Assembly: GCA_964483405.1 (NCBI GenBank)
Contig: CAZABC010000004.1
Location: 88,176 to 152,175 of the forward strand
DNA from: CAZABC01 sp964483405
GTDB taxonomy: Bacteria > Chloroflexota > Limnocylindria > Limnocylindrales > CSP1-4
DNA length: 64,000 bases
Reading direction: 5' to 3'
The notes under the pieces were generated by a model. It saw nothing but the letters and a program-made list of their open reading frames with translations. It had not been told where the DNA came from and made no database searches. The position numbers and the translations under genes were made by a program. Shown one piece after another: positions 39,646-47,975 of this stretch. Position 1 is the stretch's first letter, and the number at the start of each line of letters is the position of its first letter.

Positions 39646-41826
39646 TCAGCGACCGGCGCGGACCCGCGGCTTCGGCGGCAGCCGGCGCTTGCCGTCGACG
39701 AGGAACCAGCGGAACCAGTCGCGGACCTGGACGAGGTTCTCGACCCGGCGGTAGGGCGTCCCCGACCGGGTGAGCTCGTGGGTCTCGCCCGGGACCCGCA
39801 TGAAGCGGACCGGGCGGCGGAGCGAGCGGAGCACCGTGAACAGCGCCTCGGCCTGCCGGACGGTCGTCCGGATGTCGTTCTCGGCGTGCTGGATGAGGAG
39901 CGGCGTCCGGATGTCGGCGGCGTACGTCAGCGGCGAGATCTCGCGGTAGTAGTCGGGGTCCTCCCACGGCGCGACCCCGAACTCGAGCCGCGCCCAATGG
40001 CCGCCGGAGATGTCGCCGGTCAGCATCAGCGTCGACATGTCGGCGACGCTCCGGCAGGTCATGGCCGCCCGGAAGCGCTGATCCTTGGCGACGATCCAGG
40101 TCGTCATGTAGCCGCCGTACGAGCCGCCGGTGACCCCGAGCCGATCAGGGTCCGCCCGGCCCTCGCCGACGAGCGCGTCGACGCCGGCGAGGATGTCGCG
40201 CATCGGGCCGTCGCCCCAATCGCGGGCATTGGCCGTGTTGAACGCCTCGGTGTAGCCGTCCGAGCCGCGCGGGTTGCAGTAGAAGACGCCCATCCCCTCC
40301 CCCGCGAGGACCTGGAACTCCCAGATCGGCGCCCAGCCGTAGTGGGTGTGCGGACCACCGTGGATCTCGGTGACGAGCGGAGCCGCGACCGGGGGCCGCC
40401 GGCCCGCCCGCCGCGACTCGTCACCGGCGGCGCCGGCCGGCGCCACGTACCAGCCTTGGATCCGGCGGCCGTCGACCTCGGACCAGCGCTCCTCGGGCTC
40501 GACGAGGGTGAGCTCGGCGAGGACGTCGTCGTTGAGGCCCGTCAGCCGCCTCGGCGCGAGCGGCGCCCGGAGGCTCCCCGGCGGCACGTCGAGGACCTCG
40601 ACGTCACTCGTCGTCGTCGCGGTCGAGCGGACGAGGACGACACGGGTCGAGCCGCGGGGCCCCGCCGCGACCGCGAAGCCCGAGACGTAGTGGCGGCCGC
40701 TGGTGACCCGCTCGAGGTCGCCGCCGGGGAGCCAGATCCGCCACAGCTCCTCGGCCCCCGCGTCGGGCGCGATCGCGAAGAGCGACCGGCCGTCGGGCGC
40801 AGGGACGAGCCGCACCTCCTCGCCGGGGACGACATCGCTGTTCATCGTCGAGGCGAACATCCGGTCGTGGCGGGCGGTCAGGTTCCGGCCGCCGGCCGCG
40901 CCCCGCTCGGAGCCGTCGGCGGCGAACAGCCAGACATCCGCGCGCGTCCCGGCGCCGGCACCGAAGCGGTGCCCGAGGCAGGCGATCGTCCGGCCATCGG
41001 CCAGCCAGGTCGGAGCGAAGAACGCGGCGCTGCCACCGGTCAGCCGTGTCTCGGCCCCCGTCGCCACGTCGACGACCCACAGGTCGGCGTCGAACCGGGT
41101 GTCCGATGCCGGCCGACGGTTCGTGACGAAGACGATCCGCGTGCCGTCGGGCGACCAGGCCGGCGAGACCTCGTCGTGGACACCGCTCGTCAGCTGCCGG
41201 GCGACGCCGGTCTCGACCTCGATGAGCCACAGGCGCCCGCCCCGGTCGTCGACGAACCCTCGACCGTTGTACTGGTAGTCGAGCCGGTCGAGGTAGCGGT
41301 AGTCCGATGGCGGCGGCGAGCCCGGCGTCCGGGCCCGCGATGGCCGCCGGGCACGGTCCTCGGCGAGCGTCGCACCGCGCGAGGCGGAGACGACGACGAG
41401 CCAGCGGCCGTCGGGCGACCAGGCCAGGTCGTCGACCCCCCAGGGCAGGTCGGTCAGCCGGCGGGCCTCGCCGCCGGCCGTCGGCAGGAGATAGACCTGG
41501 ACCTGGTCGTGGCGCTCGTCGGGCTTCTGGCCCTCCGGCGCGTCCTCCAGGGCGACCCGCCGGTCCGAGAGGAAGGCGACGGTCGCACCGTCGGGCGACG
41601 GGCGGGGGCGGGCATCGACCTTGTGGCCCCAGGTGACGCGCCTGGCCTCGGCCGAGCCGTCGGTCGGGACGGACCAGATCGCGCTGCGGTAGCCGTCGAA
41701 CGTCGGGGCGACCGAGGTCACGGTGAACCAGGCGGTCCGGCCGGCGGCGTCGAGCTGTGGATCGGTCGGCAGCCGGAGCCGGTAGAGGTCGTCGGGTCGG
41801 GGCGGGCGGGGCGTCGGACGGGTCAC
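39646..41826 (-). CDS. S9-family (acylaminoacyl/dipeptidyl) serine peptidase
   Basis: A 726-residue peptidase with an N-terminal beta-propeller and a C-terminal alpha/beta hydrolase. Propeller blades show repeated WSPDG/ASPDG strands (DDLAWSPDGRWLVVVS; VSPAWSPDGTRIVFVTN). The hydrolase has EIHGGPHTHYGW (oxyanion region), CNPRGSDGYTEAF, nucleophile Ser in VTGGSYGGYMTTW, the acid in LIQHAENDIRT and His in VPGETHELTRSG. Typical of S9C enzymes that trim short peptides in the cytosol. The GTG start is weak, and the 25-base gap to the microcompartment operon means convergent transcription. Confidence 0.93.
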   Translation of the reverse strand: MTRPTPRPPRPDDLYRLRLPTDPQLDAAGRTAWFTVTSVAPTFDGYRSAIWSVPTDGSAEARRVTWGHKVDARPRPSPDGATVAFLSDRRVALEDAPEGQKPDERHDQVQVYLLPTAGGEARRLTDLPWGVDDLAWSPDGRWLVVVSASRGATLAEDRARRPSRARTPGSPPPSDYRYLDRLDYQYNGRGFVDDRGGRLWLIEVETGVARQLTSGVHDEVSPAWSPDGTRIVFVTNRRPASDTRFDADLWVVDVATGAETRLTGGSAAFFAPTWLADGRTIACLGHRFGAGAGTRADVWLFAADGSERGAAGGRNLTARHDRMFASTMNSDVVPGEEVRLVPAPDGRSLFAIAPDAGAEELWRIWLPGGDLERVTSGRHYVSGFAVAAGPRGSTRVVLVRSTATTTSDVEVLDVPPGSLRAPLAPRRLTGLNDDVLAELTLVEPEERWSEVDGRRIQGWYVAPAGAAGDESRRAGRRPPVAAPLVTEIHGGPHTHYGWAPIWEFQVLAGEGMGVFYCNPRGSDGYTEAFNTANARDWGDGPMRDILAGVDALVGEGRADPDRLGVTGGSYGGYMTTWIVAKDQRFRAAMTCRSVADMSTLMLTGDISGGHWARLEFGVAPWEDPDYYREISPLTYAADIRTPLLIQHAENDIRTTVRQAEALFTVLRSLRRPVRFMRVPGETHELTRSGTPYRRVENLVQVRDWFRWFLVDGKRRLPPKPRVRAGR

Positions 41827-41932
41827 GGTGAACCTCGGTCGAACGGATGGGGCGGCGGCGCGGGAACGGGGTGTCCGGGTCTCGCCGCGGCGCAGTGGGC
41901 ACGGAGCGCGATGCCGTCGCGAGTGTACCCGC

Positions 41933-41938
41933 TACCAT
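41933..41938 (+). promoter_or_regulatory. -10 element of the ligase-like gene
   Basis: TACCAT ends seven bases before an ATG (41946) that opens a nine-codon ORF, which in turn overlaps the start of the ligase-like gene. Confidence 0.5.
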
Positions 41939-41945
41939 CGCCCCG

Positions 41946-41975
41946 ATGCCCCCACGACCCGCCGCGCGCCGGTGA
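41946..41975 (+). CDS. Nine-residue leaderless ORF before the ligase-like gene
   Basis: Encodes MPPRPAARR. Its TGA overlaps the GTG at 41972 as GTGA. The same architecture precedes argC and the SorC gene. Confidence 0.35.
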   Translation: MPPRPAARR

Positions 41976-42868
41976 CCGACCAGCTCTCCCTGGACCTCGA
42001 TGCGGGACTGCCGCACCCGCCGTCGCGCCTCCGGCCGATGCTGCCGCGGCCGCAGCCCGAGCCGTTCGACTCGGCCGGGCATCTCTTCGAGCCATCCTGG
42101 GGCGGGACCCGGGTCCTCGCCTTCCTCGAGCCCGCCGTCGCCGACGGCCCCGATGGGACGCTCCTGACGGTCGACGGCGGGCCGAGCGTCCGCCTGATCG
42201 ATGCCGGCGGGCGTGACGTCGCCGCGCGACTGCCCGAGCTCGGCGGCCTCGCCATGCGGGTCGAGGCCAGGTCGGCCGTCCTCGACGGCGAGCTCGTCGT
42301 CGTCGCCGGGGACGGGCGCCCCGATCCGGCGGGCCTCGCCGACCGGCTCGCCGGCCGGCCCGGACCGGCCGTCGCCCTCCTCGTCTTCGACCTGCTGTAC
42401 CTCGACGGCCTGCCGCTCCTCGGCCGGCCGCTGACCCGCCGGCGCGAGCAGCTCCGACGGGTCCTCCGGCCCGACGAGGTCGTCGTCGCCGTCCCGGCGA
42501 TCGTCGGCGAGGGCCGCGCCCTCCACGCGGCGGTCGGGCGACAGGGGCTCGCCGGGGTCCTCGCCCGCGACCGGACGAGCCCGTACCTGCCGGGGGTCCG
42601 GAGCCGGCTCTGGCGCTGGATCGTCGCCGGGCCGCCCGGCGCCACCGGCACGGGACCGCCGTCGGCCTCGACCGGCGCCGCGACCGGCGAGCCCGGCCCG
42701 CCCACGACGCCCGGTCCGACCGCGACGGCCGAGGACGAACGCGACGACCGCGACCAAGCCGTCGATCGATCGGCGGGTCCGGGCCCGATCCTCGCGGTCT
42801 TCCGCCAGCTGCCGCTCGACATCGACCTCGCGAGCGACGGCGACGATGCGCCGGGCGACGGCGCGTAG
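41972..42868 (+). CDS. DNA-ligase adenylation-domain-like protein lacking the catalytic lysine
   Basis: A 298-residue protein related to the nucleotidyltransferase domain of LigD-type ATP-dependent DNA ligases. Motif I, normally EPKWDG, reads FEPSWGGTR with Ser42 in place of the AMP-accepting Lys. Motif III is present (AVLDGELVVV), IIIa is VFDLLYLDG, motif IV reads LAGVLARDRTSPYLPGVRS and motif V WRWI lacks its Lys. All lysines needed for catalysis are gone. There is no OB domain; the C-terminus is a low-complexity Gly/Pro/Thr and acidic tail. It may bind nucleotide or DNA ends or act as a scaffold, but cannot be a normal ligase. Function unknown. Confidence 0.75.
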   Translation: MTDQLSLDLDAGLPHPPSRLRPMLPRPQPEPFDSAGHLFEPSWGGTRVLAFLEPAVADGPDGTLLTVDGGPSVRLIDAGGRDVAARLPELGGLAMRVEARSAVLDGELVVVAGDGRPDPAGLADRLAGRPGPAVALLVFDLLYLDGLPLLGRPLTRRREQLRRVLRPDEVVVAVPAIVGEGRALHAAVGRQGLAGVLARDRTSPYLPGVRSRLWRWIVAGPPGATGTGPPSASTGAATGEPGPPTTPGPTATAEDERDDRDQAVDRSAGPGPILAVFRQLPLDIDLASDGDDAPGDGA

Positions 42869-42874
42869 GGGCGG

Positions 42875-44197
42875 TCAGCGGGCCTCGCGGGCGACCGCGA
42901 CGAATGTCCGGAGCCCCGGGCGCTGGCCGTACAGGAGCACGCCGGCCGCGTAGATCCGGACCGCGAGCCGGACCGCGATCGCGATCGAGACGACGAGGAT
43001 CCCGATCGAGAGCGCCAGCTGGGCCGGCGGGACCTGCGAGACCATGACCCGGGCGAGCATGACGAACGGGCTCCAGAACGGGACGAGCGAGGCGGCGATC
43101 ACGAGCGGACCCGTCGCCCCGCCGAGGACGACGATCGCCACCAGGTAGCCCGCCATCGAGATGAGGCTGAGCGGCAGGGCGACGACCTGGAGGTCCTCGG
43201 GCCGGCTGACGACCGAGCCGGCGCTCGCGTAGACGAGCGCGTACAGCGCGAAGCCCAGGACGAAGAAGAGCAGGAACGCCCCGAGCAGCGGCGGGGTCAG
43301 GCCGACGAGCGGCTCCTCGAGCCCGGCCGGCCCGAGGGCGAACGAGGCGAGCCGGTCCTGGAGGAGGAGGATCAGCAGCGCCGGCACGAGGATCGCCACG
43401 TACTGGGTCAACCCGGCCAGCCCGAGGCCGACGACCTTGCCGACGAGGAGCTGGACCGGGGAGGCTGCGCTGATCATCAGCTCCATCACCCGGCTGCTCT
43501 TCTCGGCCGCCACGCCCGACGCCACCCACATGCCATAGATGATCAGGGTGATGAAGATGAGCACGACGAAGGCGATGCCGAGGAACGAGCGGCTCGCCTG
43601 GGCGGCCGGATCGAGCGGCCGGCCGGCGTCGGTCGGGGCGGTCAGTGGCACGACCTCGAAGAGCGGCGGCCGGAACGGGTCGGTCGTCTCGCCCGGCAGG
43701 GTCGACTGCCAGTCGAGGATCGCCGTCGCGAGGGCCCCGAAGCCGATCAGCTGCGACTCGGTCGATCCGGCGGCGCCGGCCGTCCGGAGCTCGAAGGTCA
43801 GCCCGCCGTCGGCGACCCGCTCGACGAGGAGCGCCCCGTCGGCGCGTCCGTCGGCGACCGCGGCGACCGCGGCGTCGGCGTCGGCCAGGGCCGAGATCCG
43901 GTAGCGCGACTCGAAGTCGGCGGGGTCGACGCCGGTCGGCGGGAGGTTGAGGACGCCCTGGAGCGACGCCACCGTCCGGGCGGTCAGGGCCTCCTCTGGC
44001 GTCGAGACGACGATGACGACGTCGGACGCCTGGTCGAGGGCGCGAAAGGCGATCGGGCCGAGGGCCACCCCGGCGGCGATCGCCGCAAGGACGAGCGTCG
44101 AGACGAGGAACAGGCGGGTCTTCACCCGCTCGCGGTACTCGCGCACGGCGACGATCCGGGTGTTCGGCAGGAGCGGCTCGTGCCGGCCCGCGCTCAC
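42875..44197 (-). CDS. ABC-2 type exporter permease (NatB-like)
   Basis: A 440-residue permease. One N-terminal helix (LFLVSTLVLAAIAAGVALGP) precedes an extracytoplasmic domain of about 160 residues (DVVIVVSTPEEALTA onward), then five to six helices with the conserved SSRVMELMISAASPVQLLVGKVVGLGLAGLTQY. This is the NatB/YhaP family architecture of sodium or drug efflux. GTG start overlaps the ATPase stop (GTGA). Substrate unknown. Confidence 0.9.
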   Translation of the reverse strand: MSAGRHEPLLPNTRIVAVREYRERVKTRLFLVSTLVLAAIAAGVALGPIAFRALDQASDVVIVVSTPEEALTARTVASLQGVLNLPPTGVDPADFESRYRISALADADAAVAAVADGRADGALLVERVADGGLTFELRTAGAAGSTESQLIGFGALATAILDWQSTLPGETTDPFRPPLFEVVPLTAPTDAGRPLDPAAQASRSFLGIAFVVLIFITLIIYGMWVASGVAAEKSSRVMELMISAASPVQLLVGKVVGLGLAGLTQYVAILVPALLILLLQDRLASFALGPAGLEEPLVGLTPPLLGAFLLFFVLGFALYALVYASAGSVVSRPEDLQVVALPLSLISMAGYLVAIVVLGGATGPLVIAASLVPFWSPFVMLARVMVSQVPPAQLALSIGILVVSIAIAVRLAVRIYAAGVLLYGQRPGLRTFVAVAREAR

Positions 44198-45165
44198 GAG
44201 GCGGCTCCGAGGCCGGGCGCGGGTGCCGGGACGAGCGCGGGGTCGAGGGTCGTGGCATCGCCGGCGGGGTGGCCGACCCGCTCGATGAAGACCTGCTCGA
44301 GCGACGGCTCGACGACCTCGAAGTGGCGGACCCGGAGCCCGCGGCCGATCGCCGCCGCGAGGACGTCATCGGGCTCGCAGGCGGGGTCGAGCGCGAGCTC
44401 CGCGTCGTCGACACCGCGCCGGACGACCCGGACCCCGGGAAGCGCCGCCAGCCAGGCGGTGTCGCCGGCCGCCTCGAAGCCGATCCGCACCCCGCGCCGC
44501 CCGGTCGAGCGCTTCACCTCGCGGAGCGAGCCCGCGACGACGAGCCGGCCCCGGTCGATGATCGCGACCGATTCGCAGAGCGTCTCGACGGTCTCCATCT
44601 GGTGGGTGCTGAAGACGAGCGTCCGGCCGCGGTCGCGCAGCTCGAGGAACGCCTCGCGGAGGAGCGACACGTTCACCGGGTCGAGCCCGGTGAACGGCTC
44701 GTCCATCAGCAGGACCTCGGGGTCGTGGAGGATCGCCGCGATGAACTGGACCTTCTGCTGGTTGCCCTTCGAGAGCTCTTCGGCCCGGCGATCGGCGAGG
44801 TCGGCGGCGTGGAACCGGGCGAGCCAGTGGCGGGCCGCCCGGACGGCGATGTCGCGCGGCACGCCGTAGAGCCGGCCGAAGAAGACGAGCTGGTCGAGGA
44901 TCGTCATCCGGTGGTAGAGGCCACGCTCCTCGGGCAGGTAGCCCCACGTCCCCCGCGGCAGCGTCTCGCTCGGGACGCCGCCCCAGGTGATCCGGCCGGC
45001 ATCGGGCCGGACGACGCCGAGGGCGATCCGCATCGTCGTCGTCTTGCCGGCGCCGTTCGCGCCGAGGAAGCCGAACACCGAGCCCCGGGCGACCTCGAAG
45101 GCGAGCCCGTCGAGCGCGACGACGGACCCGAAGCGCTTGCTGACGCGATCGACGACGAGGCTCAT
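44194..45165 (-). CDS. ABC exporter ATPase (NatA-like)
   Basis: A 323-residue ATPase: Walker A FLGANGAGKTTTMR, Q-loop LPEERGLY, signature LSKGNQQKVQFIAA, Walker B VLLMDEPFTGLDPVN, switch His in STHQMETVE. The C-terminal DUF4162-like regulatory segment is present (GVRIGFEAAGDTAWLA to SLEQVFIERVG). It pairs with the downstream ABC-2 permease. ATG at 45165 lies eight bases after TATCCT on the same strand, so the operon is leaderless. Confidence 0.94.
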   Translation of the reverse strand: MSLVVDRVSKRFGSVVALDGLAFEVARGSVFGFLGANGAGKTTTMRIALGVVRPDAGRITWGGVPSETLPRGTWGYLPEERGLYHRMTILDQLVFFGRLYGVPRDIAVRAARHWLARFHAADLADRRAEELSKGNQQKVQFIAAILHDPEVLLMDEPFTGLDPVNVSLLREAFLELRDRGRTLVFSTHQMETVETLCESVAIIDRGRLVVAGSLREVKRSTGRRGVRIGFEAAGDTAWLAALPGVRVVRRGVDDAELALDPACEPDDVLAAAIGRGLRVRHFEVVEPSLEQVFIERVGHPAGDATTLDPALVPAPAPGLGAAS

Positions 45166-45173
45166 CCGCCCGG

Positions 45174-45179
45174 AGGATA
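45174..45179 (-). promoter_or_regulatory. -10 element, leaderless ABC exporter operon
   Basis: TATCCT on the minus strand, eight bases before the ATG at 45165. Confidence 0.5.
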
Positions 45180-45274
45180 GGCGGGATGGCGCAAGCGGGC
45201 CACGGGACCACCGGCGGGGGTGCCCTGCCCCGACGGTCCGGGTCGTCCCCGACGGCGGTCACGGGCGAGCGCGC

Positions 45275-45280
45275 TACGAT
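45275..45280 (+). promoter_or_regulatory. -10 element, leaderless DUF971 gene
   Basis: TACGAT ends six bases before the ATG at 45287. Confidence 0.55.
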
Positions 45281-45286
45281 GCGGGC

Positions 45287-45685
45287 ATGACCGACGCTCG
45301 CGACCCCGCTGCCGCCCGCCGCCCGACCGCGATCCACGCCGACCGCGCGGGCGCGACCCTCGCGATCAGCTGGGCCGACGGGCACGAGACCCGCTACGAC
45401 CTCGAAGCGCTCCGCTGGCTCTGCCCGTGCGCCTTCTGCCGGGGCGAGGCCGGGCTGCCCGGCTGGCTCGACTCGGACCCGACGCTGACCCCCGAGCAGA
45501 TCCGCCTCGCCGACCTCGCGCTCGTCGGGAGCTACGCGGTCCAGCCGACCTGGGGCGACGGCCACCACACCGGCTTCTACCCGTTCGAGCTGCTCCGGGC
45601 CCGCTGCCCGTGTCCAGCGTGCTCGGTCCGTCGCGCGGCCGACCAGGCGGTCGACCGCGAGCGGCACGCCGACCACGCCGGCTGA
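45287..45685 (+). CDS. DUF971 (gamma-butyrobetaine hydroxylase N-terminal-like) protein
   Basis: A 132-residue protein of the DUF971 family. It shows the Zn-binding-type CPCAFCRG and CPCPACS cysteines and the conserved VGSYAVQPTWGDGHHTGFYPFELLR. Stand-alone DUF971 proteins are thought to help Fe-S or apbC/Mrp-linked assembly in some bacteria; no Mrp gene is adjacent here. The upstream frame extends but the leaderless -10 box supports ATG 45287. Confidence 0.9.
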   Translation: MTDARDPAAARRPTAIHADRAGATLAISWADGHETRYDLEALRWLCPCAFCRGEAGLPGWLDSDPTLTPEQIRLADLALVGSYAVQPTWGDGHHTGFYPFELLRARCPCPACSVRRAADQAVDRERHADHAG

Positions 45686-45689
45686 CCGA

Positions 45690-45703
45690 CCCGCGCGTGC
45701 GGG
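45690..45703 (+). terminator. Small hairpin after the DUF971 gene
   Basis: CCCGC (45690-45694) pairs with GCGGG (45699-45703) around GCGT, five bases after the stop. Confidence 0.35.
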
Positions 45704-45721
45704 AAGGCCAGCGGCCCGTGC

Positions 45722-45727
45722 TACGAT
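45722..45727 (+). promoter_or_regulatory. -10 element of ppk
   Basis: TACGAT, 70 bases before the chosen ppk start. This promoter therefore makes a transcript with an untranslated leader, unlike most others here. Confidence 0.45.
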
Positions 45728-45797
45728 GCTTGACCGCGCCATCGGACGGGGTCCGTTCGGGATGGCCGCGACCCTGCGAGCGATGGAGCCGGATCCG

Positions 45798-47975
45798 ATG
45801 ACCGCCGTCAAGCCACCCGAGACCGGGCGCCCCGTGGCGCCGGCCCGCCCGGGTCGCAGCCGGCGCGGCAAGGCGGCGTTTCCATACCTGAACCGGGAGC
45901 TGTCCTGGCTCGAGTTCAACGCCCGCGTCCTCCACGAGGCACGCGACGTCCGCAACCCGCTGCTCGAGCGGGCGAAGTTCCTGGCCATCTTCGCGAGCAA
46001 CCTCGACGAGTTCTTCCAGGTCCGGATCTCCGGCCTGCGGCAGCAGGTCCAAGCCGGCTCGACCAAGGTGTCGGCCGACGGCCGGACCGCCAACGAGCAG
46101 CTCGACGCGGCGCGGGCCCGCGTCCTCGAGCTCGTGGCGGAGCATTCGGCGATCTTCGCCGAGGTCCGCGAGCTGCTCGCCGCCGAGGGCGTGGCGATCG
46201 TCGATTACGATGAGGTCGCCGAGCACCACGTCAAGCTGCGCCGTCGGTTCCTCGACGAGATCTTCCCGGTCCTCACCCCGCTGGCCGTCGACCCGGGCCA
46301 CCCGTTCCCGTACATCAGCACGCTCAGCCTGTCGATCGCCGTCGGCCTCCGCGACCCCGACACCGGCGAGCAGAGCTTCGCCCGGGTGAAGGTCCCGGGG
46401 ATCCTGCCGCGGCTGCTCGAGGTCGAGCGGGGCCGCTTCGTCCTCATCGACCAGGTCATCGAGGCGAACCTCGACCTCCTCTTCTCGGGGCTCGAGATCG
46501 TCGAGACGCACTGCTTCCGGGTGACCCGCAACGCCGACCTCGCCATCGAGGAGGACGAGGCCGACGACCTGATGTCGGCGATCGAGGAGGAGCTCCGACG
46601 ACGCCGCTTCGGGGAGGCGGTCCGCCTCGAGGTCGAGCGGTCGATGCCCCAGGAGACCCGCGACATCCTGCTGCGCGGGATCGGCCTCGCCGAGGCGGAC
46701 TGCTTCGAGGTCGCCGGGATGCTCGACCTCACGGCGCTGTGGGGGCTCTACGCGATCGACCGGCCGGACCTCAAGGACGCGCCGTGGACGCCGGTCACGC
46801 CGCCCCGGCTGGCCGCCCCCGGCGACGACGACCCGGCCGACATCTTCGCGGCGATCCGGATGGGCGACATCCTGCTCCACCACCCGTACGAGAGCTTCGC
46901 CGCCTCGACCGAGCGGTTCATCGTCCAGGCGGCGCACGATCCCGAGGTCCTGACGATCAAGCAGACGCTCTACCGGACGTCGGGCGATTCGCCGATCGTC
47001 CAGGCCCTGATCGAGGCGGCAGAGCGGGGCAAGCAGGTCGTCGTCCTCGTCGAGATCAAGGCGCGCTTCGACGAGCAGGCGAACATCGAGTGGGCCCGCA
47101 AGCTCGAGCGCGCCGGCGCCCATGTCGTGTACGGGCTCGTCGGGCTCAAGACCCACAGCAAGACCGCGCTCGTCGTCCGGCGCGAAGGGTCGTTCCTCCG
47201 CCGCTACGTCCACATCGGGACCGGCAACTACAACCCGAAGACCGCCCGGCTCTACGTGGACATCGGCCTGCTCACCTGTCGCGAGGACATCGGGGCGGAC
47301 GTCACCGACCTGTTCAACGTCCTGACGGGCCTGTCGCGCCAGCGGTCGTTCCGGAAGCTGCTCGTCGCGCCACACGACCTCCGGCCGGGCTTCCTCGCGC
47401 TCGTCGAGCGCGAGATCGGCCACGCCGAGCGCGGCGAGCGGGCCCATATCGTCGTGAAGACGAACGCCATCGTCGACCCGGCCTCGATCGAGGCGCTCTA
47501 CCGGGCGAGCCAGGCCGGCGTCGACGTCGACCTCATCGTCCGCGGGACCTGCTCGCTGGTGCCCGGCATCGAGGGCGTCTCCGACCGCATCCGCGTCCGC
47601 TCGGTCGTCGGCGAGTACCTCGAGCACTCTCGGATCTGGGGCTTCGCCAACGCCGGCCGGCAGGAGTGGTACATCGGCTCGGCCGACCTGATGGAGCGCA
47701 ACCTCGATCGGCGGGTCGAGGCGGTCGTGCCGGTCGAGGATGCGACCGCCCAGGCCCGGATCGCCGAGATCGTCGAGGTGATGCTCGCCGACGACCGGCA
47801 CGCCTGGGAGCTCGGGGCCGACGCTGTCTGGCGGCGGGTCGAAGTCCTCCGGGCCGCCGAGGGCTCGCTCGGGACCTTCGAGATCCTCAAGGAGCGCGCC
47901 CTCGCGCTGGTGGCGACGCAGGCCGGGACGCGCCGTCCCGGGGCCGGGGTCGGCTCGCTGGACCCGAGGGCCTGA
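45798..47975 (+). CDS. ppk1: Polyphosphate kinase 1
   Basis: A 725-residue PPK1 that reversibly makes polyphosphate from ATP. Motifs: PYLNRELSWLEFNARVLHEA at the N-domain, FLAIFASNLDEFFQVRISGL, the catalytic DP-type region KQTLYRTSGDSPIVQALIEAAE, GLKTHSKTALVVRRE (phospho-acceptor His) and HIGTGNYNPKTARLYVDIGLLT. Several in-frame starts exist (45726, 45762, 45783, 45798); the last has GGAG nine bases before it and gives a usual length. Next gene overlaps by one base (TGATG). It heads a phosphate-handling region that runs to 58 kb. Confidence 0.95.
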   Translation: MTAVKPPETGRPVAPARPGRSRRGKAAFPYLNRELSWLEFNARVLHEARDVRNPLLERAKFLAIFASNLDEFFQVRISGLRQQVQAGSTKVSADGRTANEQLDAARARVLELVAEHSAIFAEVRELLAAEGVAIVDYDEVAEHHVKLRRRFLDEIFPVLTPLAVDPGHPFPYISTLSLSIAVGLRDPDTGEQSFARVKVPGILPRLLEVERGRFVLIDQVIEANLDLLFSGLEIVETHCFRVTRNADLAIEEDEADDLMSAIEEELRRRRFGEAVRLEVERSMPQETRDILLRGIGLAEADCFEVAGMLDLTALWGLYAIDRPDLKDAPWTPVTPPRLAAPGDDDPADIFAAIRMGDILLHHPYESFAASTERFIVQAAHDPEVLTIKQTLYRTSGDSPIVQALIEAAERGKQVVVLVEIKARFDEQANIEWARKLERAGAHVVYGLVGLKTHSKTALVVRREGSFLRRYVHIGTGNYNPKTARLYVDIGLLTCREDIGADVTDLFNVLTGLSRQRSFRKLLVAPHDLRPGFLALVEREIGHAERGERAHIVVKTNAIVDPASIEALYRASQAGVDVDLIVRGTCSLVPGIEGVSDRIRVRSVVGEYLEHSRIWGFANAGRQEWYIGSADLMERNLDRRVEAVVPVEDATAQARIAEIVEVMLADDRHAWELGADAVWRRVEVLRAAEGSLGTFEILKERALALVATQAGTRRPGAGVGSLDPRA

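Noticed and set aside
39448..42216. 922-codon open frame across the S9 peptidase on the plus strand
   Set aside because: Antisense to a clear peptidase and running through the BMC-P3 tail and ligase-like gene in other frames; composition artefact of high GC.
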